Source: Glandiceps talaboti (lineage: Eukaryota > Hemichordata > Enteropneusta > Spengelidae). Taken from it: a DNA stretch of 45,000 nucleotides. The notes under the pieces were generated by a model, which worked only from the letters and a program-made list of their open reading frames with translations, was not told the DNA's origin and searched no databases. Within the stretch, counting starts at the first letter, position 1, and each line of letters begins with the position of its first letter. The position numbers were made by a program, and so were the translations under genes. Shown piece by piece: positions 37,568-45,000 of the stretch. The stretch lies in assembly GCF_964340395.1 (NCBI RefSeq), contig NC_135567.1, forward strand, positions 14,092,806-14,137,805, given 5' to 3'.

Positions 37568-37990
37568 TCACACGAAACAAAAAATACTGAAAATTATCCT
37601 GACTCAAACTGCCTCTTTCTTCTTAATTATACCTATTTGTTCCACTTATCAAATTACATTGTTAATGGATCATTATATATGTAAATTTATGCAAATATAT
37701 ACAATATAAATCTCATTAGTATTATGCACAGAGAATTGTTACTAATCTAATTCTGAAAATTTGTATTGAAACAAAGAGATGACAAAATTACAATCGATAT
37801 TATTGTTAACATGTACTAACACATCGTTTTCATGACACAAAAAATTACCACAGAAAACTACCCTGGCATAAACCATGCCTCTTTCTATGTAATTACATAT
37901 ATATTTGGTTCCGCTGATTATAATTACATTATTAATAATTATTTATTATTATGACGGTAATTATTTTTATTACTAATCAATTATTATGAA
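37568..37990. repeat. Diverged ~270-bp direct duplication
   Basis: ACTGAAAATTATCCTGACTC...TGCCTCTTTCTTCTTAATTA is repeated as ACAGAAAACTACCCTGGCAT...TGCCTCTTTCTATGTAATTA from about 37850. A third, weaker match starts near 38700. Confidence 0.5.
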
Positions 37991-38569
37991 TGTAAATTTG
38001 AAGCAAAAGATAAACAAACAATGTAAGACCCCAAAAAAAAGACTTGTTTCTGGTCAGGTCAGTTTGTCTAAAATGGTGCGACGTCATGATTTTTTTAAAA
38101 TTCTCAACAAATCTGTCACTCAGTCAACTATTTATGACAGTTACTGTTCTTTTCATTCAAAAGTTTTGAGCAAAGTGTGTATGTGGGGCAGATGTCATTT
38201 ACTTGTTCTTGATTGGCTCTGCAGTTGTCTTCACTGAAGTAGGGGGTTATTTTTGTGTTTCCCCATAAATCTGCAGACTGCATGGGCTGGGCAAGCACGA
38301 AAAAAAAACAGACCGACAAGGGGGTATCCTTTTGATTTTGTATAGTTCTTCTTTAAGTGTTTCATACAGAAAAGTTAAATAAATTTTCAGTTAAGTGACC
38401 TTTGAACCTGTAAAATTTAAGAGATATGAAAAGTAATGATAGAGTGGCCTAGTTTATGCAAATAAATATTAATAATCATTAGCATTATTGTATATTTTTT
38501 GTATCGTTTTCCAAATTACTGAATTACAAAGAGAGAGTTTGCATATCTTATTTCACATTATTTTTTTTA

Positions 38570-38662
38570 TAAAGGAAAACACATTAAAGTTGTTTTATAA
38601 ATTAATTAAAATTCCAAAAAATAAATATCCAAATTTTAATCTATATGGCTACTCTTAAGAAA
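38570..38662. mobile_element. Possible single end of foldback element D
   Basis: TTTTATAAATTAATTAAAAT...ATAAATATCCAAATTTTAAT...CTATATGGCTACT resembles the right arm of the D elements. No left arm was identified with confidence. Confidence 0.35.
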
Positions 38663-39226
38663 CTAGAATGATACTAAAAAATACCCAGATCTGCTGTTCT
38701 GTGCCAATTAATTATATATGCATTTTACTTTTGATTAAAATTGCATTATTAATGATCTACATCGGTTATAACACACAACACTGAGCTGTTGTCTTGGTTG
38801 ATAATCCTCAGGCATAGAAAAAAAAATTGTGTGGTTCCGATTACATTCAATTTTAAAATAGGTGGGGTAGGTAGATTTTTTATTTTATTTTATTACATAT
38901 TTGTTTTCATGTGCGAGTGTGTACTTCAGGTTTTCATTGTCTTCCAAATGGTCTCTGTGTTATTTATTTCTTCTCATCAGATATACAGCCATTACAGATT
39001 GGAAGAATGAAATTTACATTGTCTTTTTAAGTTGATGTCAGTTTCCGCATCCACTATTTCTTGCGAGAATTCATGATTTTCATGATTTTATTATTATTTT
39101 TCTCGAATACGTAAAAAAAAAGGTTACAGTCGGCATGAAAAACTAGGTGGGGGGTCGGGTAACCAGAAACAAACAACTCCTTTTTTTTGGCTTCATCAGA
39201 ATCACAAATTCCATAATTATAGCTGA

Positions 39227-39240
39227 CCACTAGGTGGTGG
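39227..39240. promoter_or_regulatory. CTCF-like motif
   Basis: CCACTAGGTGGTGG resembles the CTCF core (CCACTAGGKGGCRS). Single occurrence; motif match only. Confidence 0.2.
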
Positions 39241-40569
39241 CATCTTCATTTTCAAATGAAAATTAATTGCATCAATTCTGAATAAATAAATCATTGTGAG
39301 ATTAATGGCCGTAGTAGATTGATCTAAACGTTGCATTCAATTCAAATTACCATTCCAACGTAACTCCATTTGTAGATGTATATAATTGTACTGTCCAAAA
39401 TTTATTGCATAACAACATGTTATAGCAGGCAGAATAAAGCATTCAAAAATAACGTACAGAAATTACATGTGTACAATTCAGCCGACTGCTGGTGGACTGT
39501 TTACATCAACAAGAAATTTTCAGGAAGTTTATCATCTGAAGTCAAAATATGCAAAAATTTACTTTTCTCATTTAATGAGAAAATTTGAATCGTTAATGAT
39601 TAAGAAGAAAAAGTGCCTTCTTTCATTTGTATAATGAGAACAATGAATTAAATGATGAAATTCATCAATCAAATTTGGATGAAATTTACAGAATTTTTCA
39701 TTTGCATTATTTATGGATATTAACCCAGAATAAATAAATTCAGTGGATGCTGCATAAAATATGGCACAATATTTTATATGAAATTTATGATATTGAGATA
39801 AAACGATGGCAAATTATGCATATGATGTAATGCATGTGTTTACACTGCATGATCAATAAACATGCACATAATATAAAAAAAATCTGAATATGAAATATTC
39901 ATAATTTTTTTTTATGTTTAAAATATTTGTAATCAGGATTTTAATTTCGACAAAGTATTGGACACGGTTTGGTCATTGAGGAAAGGCAGTGACTAAAATT
40001 ATACATATCGCATTTGTATGCAATAATATTCTCAATTTTTACATTCCAAATCTACCTCTTTGGAGGCCTCACATGGTTTGCATATTCATGAGTTAATTAG
40101 AACATTCTTTGTCGAGACAAAAAGAAGCACTTTTTTTTTGTTCATTGCTACAAATTCCGAATAATTTAGAATGAAACAGTGTACAATAATGGATTTGAAC
40201 CATCAAAAAGGTGCATGAGAACGAATATCTCGACGAAGAGGAGCTCGAATTGAGCATGAATTCTTTGTTTGTCGTACATACATATTAACTAATTTAAATA
40301 ATTTACTCAATGGAACCGAGCGAGTACATACATTTACGATCGAATTACGAACGATTTGCGTTTTATTCATGAACTAAACTAGTTAGTGATAATTTTTGGA
40401 CCGATTTTAGTCAAGTTTCAGTGTCGAGGTGCCGTAGGTTTCGGTAAACAAAAATGGATACTTATGGAAATGAGCGTGAGAATATGCGAAAGGTCGATCG
40501 AGCGAACGAACTCGATCTGGAAAACACACATGTTTTGTGCGCGTTCACAAACACGAACTTCACACATAC

Positions 40570-40665
40570 CTTCTCAAAAGCGCTCATCCTTATATTACTA
40601 ATCCGTGATCGGATATCCATGTCGTAGTCCATCGCAGATCCAATGTCAGTTGTTGTTGAAGTCAT
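40570..40665 (-). CDS. ZNF3 exon 1 (start exon, 32 codons)
   Basis: Minus strand ATG at 40665 begins MTSTTTDIGSAMDYDMDI and the exon ends ...RMSAFEK at donor AAG|GTATGTGTG, a near-ideal 5' splice site. Phase 0 joins FEK to CWEL of exon 2, parallel to FHQ-CQEL in ZNF1. The DYDMDI segment aligns with VDMDVG of ZNF2 exon 1. Seven extra residues before the junction (around SRISNIR) are absent from ZNF1 and ZNF2. No other in-frame ATG is closer to the upstream boundary. Confidence 0.83.
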
Positions 40666-40800
40666 GGTGTTTTCTGCAGAGCTCCTGTTAGCACCTCCTG
40701 ACCGCGACTGACACAACACGCTCAGCTGTCTAACTACCGTCGGCGGACAAGCAAGAAGCCGACCTTTGACCTAGTACTCTCTTCACACCGTTGAGGGCGT
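40666..40800 (-). promoter_or_regulatory. ZNF3 promoter/5' UTR region
   Basis: This short stretch is richer in CG dinucleotides than its surroundings. On the minus strand AGGTCAAAGGTC (40761-40772) is a DR1-type nuclear-receptor site. No TATA box was seen at a sensible distance. Confidence 0.4.
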
Positions 40801-41208
40801 AACATATTAAGATGTTTATTTTGAATTTATATATATTTGCACTTGGTTCCCACAAGCATTTATAATGATATTAAAGAAAAATATCTACAAATTTATCTCT
40901 CTTGGGTAAGTAACAAATAAACAATGACCTCAATTTTGATTTTGAATCTGAAAATGAAAATTATTTGAGGTATTGTGTTGTTGTATTTTTGAAAGGAGGG
41001 GTTAATGGAGCGATGTCCAACATACTCTGATAGAAATTCTTGCAAAAAATAATTTGTTGTAAATAAAACAACCCACAACCCACAACAACAACAACAACAA
41101 TAACAACAACCAAACAAACAAACATAAGGGAGCAAGGGTTGATTGTTTTTGTGTCAGTCCCAACAAGTACCTAGACCACTTACCACCTTTATACAGGTGT
41201 GTGGCAAA
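40801..41208. other. No gene
   Basis: AT-rich, with a CAACAACAACAA run near 41078-41110. ORFs across that run are artefacts. Confidence 0.5.
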
Positions 41209-41455
41209 AGGGAACTTGCAAACCCGCCATGTTGAATATTGCATCATGGGAAATGTGATAATAAATACTAATCAAATAGTATTGTAAAAAATACTGTTAT
41301 ATTGTTTGTAACCACAAATAATCAATTCATATTCACCCTGACTATTGTGGGGAGGTTAATTTTATCAGTAGCTCCAGATTAGGTATTACGCTAACCACAG
41401 ATAATCCCATAGTCCTTTGCGTCTGAGCATGCTCAGTCTGGATTGCAAGTTCCCT
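41209..41455. mobile_element. MITE-B copy 2
   Basis: AGGGAACTTGCAA to TTGCAAGTTCCCTA, in inverted orientation to copy 1 (7491-7722), with shared GAGCATGCTCAG palindrome and matching interior. Confidence 0.88.
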
Positions 41456-41869
41456 ATTAACACATATTTATGCTAATCACCTCACTTTAAGAATTCTACT
41501 CAATAGAAAAGATGATATATATGGATGCTATTTTTTACAGCTCATTTCACGTAACTGTACAGCTGACCTATTTGGTACAACGAAGCAGAACAATAAGAAT
41601 GTGCATTTTTTACACCAAGATAAACGAGATTGCAATTTTTAGACCAAATATTGCAAGAAAGTGTATTCAATTTTTAAAATATGTTACATCTTAAGATAGT
41701 AATTTATTATCTTAAGATGTAGAATATGTGCAGTTTCTAATTTGTTTATGTGTGGTCATGTTCTATCCAACAAAACTACTAAATGGTTAGTTGAAATGGG
41801 CTGTAGGAATAACAAATCAGTGGCGCCACGCCACATGCTGTGCATGAGAATAAACCCATTGATTCTTGT
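41456..41869. other. No gene
   Basis: AT-rich. CATCTTAAGATAGTAATTTA...TTATCTTAAGATG at 41688-41721 forms a short hairpin. Confidence 0.55.
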
Positions 41870-44092
41870 TCTATTTGGATGCTCTAGGATGAGGTAAAAT
41901 ACTATTACAGGTACTGAGAATAAGTCAACCTTCTTGTTCTATTTTGACCCTCTAGCATGAGATAAAATGCTATTACAGGTACTGAGAATAAGTCAACCTT
42001 CTTGTTCTATTTTGACTCTCTAGTATGAGGTAAAATGCTATTACAGGTACTGAGAATAAGTCAACCTTCTTGTTCTATTTTGACTCTCTAGTATGAGGTA
42101 AAATGCTATTACAGGTACTGAGAATAAGTCAACCTTCTTGTTCTATGTTGACTCTCTAGCATGAGGTAAAATGCTATTACAGGCACTGAGAATAAGTCAA
42201 CCTTCTTGTTCTATTTTGACTCTCTAGTATGAGGTAAAATGCTGTTACAGGTACTGAGAATAAGTCAACCTTCTTGTTCTATTTTGGCCCTCTAGCATGA
42301 GGTAAAATACAATTATAGGAACTGAGAATAAGTTAACCTTCTTGTTCTATTTTGACCCTCTAGCATGAGGTAAAATACTATTACAGGTACTGAGAATAAG
42401 TTAACCTTCTTGTTCTATTTTGACCCTCTAGTATGAGGTAAAATGCTATTACAGGTACTGAGAATAAGTCAACCTTCTTGTTCTATTTTGACTCTCTAGT
42501 ATGAGGTAAAATGCTATTACAGGTACTGAGAATAAGTCAACCTTCTTGTTCTATGTTGACTCTCTAGCATGAGGTAAAATGCTATTACAGGCACTGAGAA
42601 TAAGTCAACCTTCTTGTTCTATTTTGACTCTCTAGTATGAGGTAAAATGCTGTTACAGGTACTGAGAATAAGTCAACCTTCTTGTTCTATTTTGGCCCTC
42701 TAGCATGAGGTAAAATACAATTATAGGAACTGAGAATAAGTCAACCTTCTTGTTATATTTTGACCCTCTAGTATGAGGTAAAATGCTATTACAGGTACTG
42801 AGAATAAGTCAACCTTCTTGTTATATTTTGACCCTCTAGTATGAGGTAAAATGCTATTACAGGTACTGAGAATAAGTCAACCTTCTTGTTCTATTTTGAC
42901 CCTCTAGCATGAGATAAAATGCTATTACAGGTACTGAGAATAAGTCAACCTTCTTGTTCTATTTTGACTCTCTAGTATGAGGTAAAATGCTATTACAGGT
43001 ACTGAGAATAAGTCAACCTTCTTGTTCTATTTTGACTCTCTAGTATGAGGTAAAATGCTATTACAGGTACTGAGAATAAGTCAACCTTCTTGTTCTATGT
43101 TGACTCTCTAGCATGAGGTAAAATGCTATTACAGGCACTGAGAATAAGTCAACCTTCTTGTTCTATTTTGACTCTCTAGTATGAGGTAAAATGCTGTTAC
43201 AGGTACTGAGAATAAGTCAACCTTCTTGTTCTATTTTGGCCCTCTAGCATGAGGTAAAATACAATTATAGGAACTGAGAATAAGTTAACCTTCTTGTTCT
43301 ATTTTGACCCTCTAGCATGAGGTAAAATACTATTACAGGTACTGAGAATAAGTTAACCTTCTTGTTCTATTTTGACCCTCTAGTATGAGGTAAAATGCTA
43401 TTACAGGTACTGAGAATAAGTCAACCTTCTTGTTCTATTTTGACTCTCTAGTATGAGGTAAAATGCTATTACAGGTACTGAGAATAAGTCAACCTTCTTG
43501 TTCTATGTTGACTCTCTAGCATGAGGTAAAATGCTATTACAGGCACTGAGAATAAGTCAACCTTCTTGTTCTATTTTGACTCTCTAGTATGAGGTAAAAT
43601 GCTGTTACAGGTACTGAGAATAAGTCAACCTTCTTGTTCTATTTTGGCCCTCTAGCATGAGGTAAAATACAATTATAGGAACTGAGAATAAGTCAACCTT
43701 CTTGTTATATTTTGACCCTCTAGTATGAGGTAAAATGCTATTACAGGTACTGAGAATAAGTCAACCTTCTTGTTATATTTTGACCCTCTAGTATGAGGTA
43801 AAATGCTATTACAGGTACTGAGAATAAGTCAACCTTCTTGTTATATTTTGACCCTCTAGTATGAGGTAAAATGCTATTACAGGTACTGAGAATAAGTCAA
43901 CCTTCTTGTTATATTTTAGTCCTCTAGTATGAGGTAAAATGCTATTACAGGTACTGAGAATAAGTTAACCTTCTTGGTCTATTTTGACCCTCTAGCATGA
44001 GGTAAAATGCTATTACAGGTACTGAGAATAAGTCAACCTTCTTGTTCTATTTTGACCCTCTAGCATGATGTAAATAATATTACAGGTACCAA
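41870..44092. repeat. 68-bp satellite, about 32 units, with higher-order structure
   Basis: Unit: GTACTGAGAATAAGTCAACC...TTCTTGTTCTATTTTGAC...CCTCTAGCATGAGGTAAAAT...GCTATTACAG. Variant units repeat in order: the GCACTGAG variant occurs at 42183, 42591, 43135 and 43543, spacings of 6, 8 and 6 units, so a 14-unit (952-bp) block is repeated. No coding potential. Confidence 0.95.
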
Positions 44093-44417
44093 GAATTCCA
44101 TGGGTAGCTATATACAAGTATGCCCCACCTGGTGAGATACATTATACATAGCTCAGTAGAAGTGCAAAGGTAATAAAATAATTAATACTCATACACAAAT
44201 TCCTGCTTTCAATTACCATGGTAACTTTTATTATTATCATTATTATATACAATATTGTTATTAATTTATTTTCATCATTGATTACATAATTATATTTCAT
44301 AAATGGGTGAGATCAAAAATACATTTTCAGTTAGATCTCAGACAGACATCCAATAACCCTTCTAACTTTAATAATTGGTCAGAATTGCTAATTGTTTCAG
44401 ACAGTACAATTTGAAAT
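44093..44417. other. No gene
   Basis: AT-rich sequence between two satellites; nothing recognised. Confidence 0.55.
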
Positions 44418-45000
44418 CAGTATGTAGTAGTATGTAGTGCTATGAATACAAAGCCAGTATGTAGTAGTATGTAGTGCTATGAATACAAAGCCAGTATGTA
44501 GTAGTATGTAGTGCTATGAATACAAAGCCAGTATATAGTAGTATGTAGTGCTATGAATACAAAGCCAGTATGTAGTAGTATGTAGTGCTATGAATACAAA
44601 GCCAGTATGTAGTAGTATGTAGTGCTATGAATACAAAGCCAGTATGTAGTAGTATGTAGTGCTATGAATACAAAGCCAGTATGTAGTAGTATGTAGTACT
44701 ATGAATACAAAGCCAGTATGTAGTAGTATGTAGTGCTATGAATACAAAGCCAGTATGTAGTAGTATGTAGTGATATGAATACAAAGCCAGTATGTAGTGC
44801 TATGAATACAAAGCCAGTATGTAGTAGTATGTAGTGCTATGAATACAAAGCCAGTATGTAGTAGTATGTAGTGCTATGAATACAAAGCCACTATGTAGTA
44901 GTATGCAGTGCTATGAATACAAAGTCAGTATGTAGTAGTATGTAGTACTATGAATACAAAGCCAGTATGTAGTAGTATGTAGTGCTATGAATACAAAGCC
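44418..45000. repeat. 37-bp satellite, continues past the window
   Basis: Unit AGTATGTAGTAGTATGTAGT followed by GCTATGAATACAAAGCC, about 15-16 copies, with GTAGTATGTAGT as an internal sub-repeat. One unit near 44790 is shortened to 27 bp. The array is cut by the window edge. Confidence 0.95.

Larger units (their letters stand above)
35496..40569 (-). other. ZNF3 intron 1
   Basis: It is bounded on the minus strand by donor AAG|GTATGTGTG (40569 down) and acceptor TTTTTCAG|TGT (at 35496-35497). It holds a TGTC-rich tract, MITE-A copy 3, an inverted-repeat element at 37165-37560, direct duplications and part of a foldback-D end. The AT-rich sequence from 39250 to 40380 shows nothing coding. Confidence 0.75.

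Noticed and set aside
38818-39190. Possible element with poorly matching inverted ends around GGTGGGGTAGGTAG and GGTGGGGGGTCGGGTAAC
   Set aside because: The pairing is weak and the boundaries unclear. A similar phrase near 13930 hints at a repeat family, but it is not enough to call.
40462-40719. GTG-started 85-codon ORF covering ZNF3 exon 1 with an N-terminal extension
   Set aside because: No ATG in the extension, and the splice donor shows the frame ends at 40570; only the ATG-started 32 codons are kept.

Overview
This is eukaryotic nuclear DNA from an invertebrate bilaterian. The evidence is AT-rich sequence dense in repeats, genes split by GT-AG introns, C2H2 zinc-finger genes, vertebrate-type Toll-like receptor (TLR) genes, a tRNA-derived SINE, a LINE tail and many short inverted-repeat elements. 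A lancelet, hemichordate, brachiopod or mollusc would all fit; the sequence alone does not decide. There is no prokaryotic or viral gene set.

Layout. 1-14.6 kb: two tandem paralogous zinc-finger genes on the minus strand, here called ZNF1 (exon 2 at 1664-3787, exon 1 at 6356-6418) and ZNF2 (exon 2 at 9454-11460, exon 1 at 14351-14398). Each has a tiny first exon joined in phase 0 to one large exon. ZNF2 has lost the start codon that ZNF1 uses, and its last zinc finger has been tandemly copied three times downstream. 15-16.9 kb: LINE 3' fragment, a 72-bp repeat and remnants of a TLR 3' end. 16.6-27.7 kb: a large inverted duplication carrying two head-to-head TLR genes. The minus copy (17225-20053) is an intact 942-codon ORF; the plus copy (24707-27458) is broken by two frameshifts. 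27.7-31.9 kb: repeats, including a 41-bp array, a 124-bp array, an array with an octamer motif every 47-48 bp, and a foldback element holding a piece of the neighbouring zinc-finger gene. 32-40.7 kb: a third, larger zinc-finger gene on the minus strand, ZNF3 (exon 2 at 32067-35495, exon 1 at 40570-40665). 41.2-45 kb: an inverted-repeat element, a 68-bp satellite with higher-order structure, and a 37-bp satellite that runs off the window.

The three ZNF proteins share an N-terminal module encoded across the exon 1/exon 2 junction. By eye it resembles the C-terminal half of a MADS box; this is inference and needs a profile search. They also share an unusual three-finger module (C2HC finger, Trp-containing finger, third finger), present once in ZNF1 and ZNF2 and twice in ZNF3. 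Most other sequence is mobile-element debris: at least four families of short elements with terminal inverted repeats have two or more copies here.
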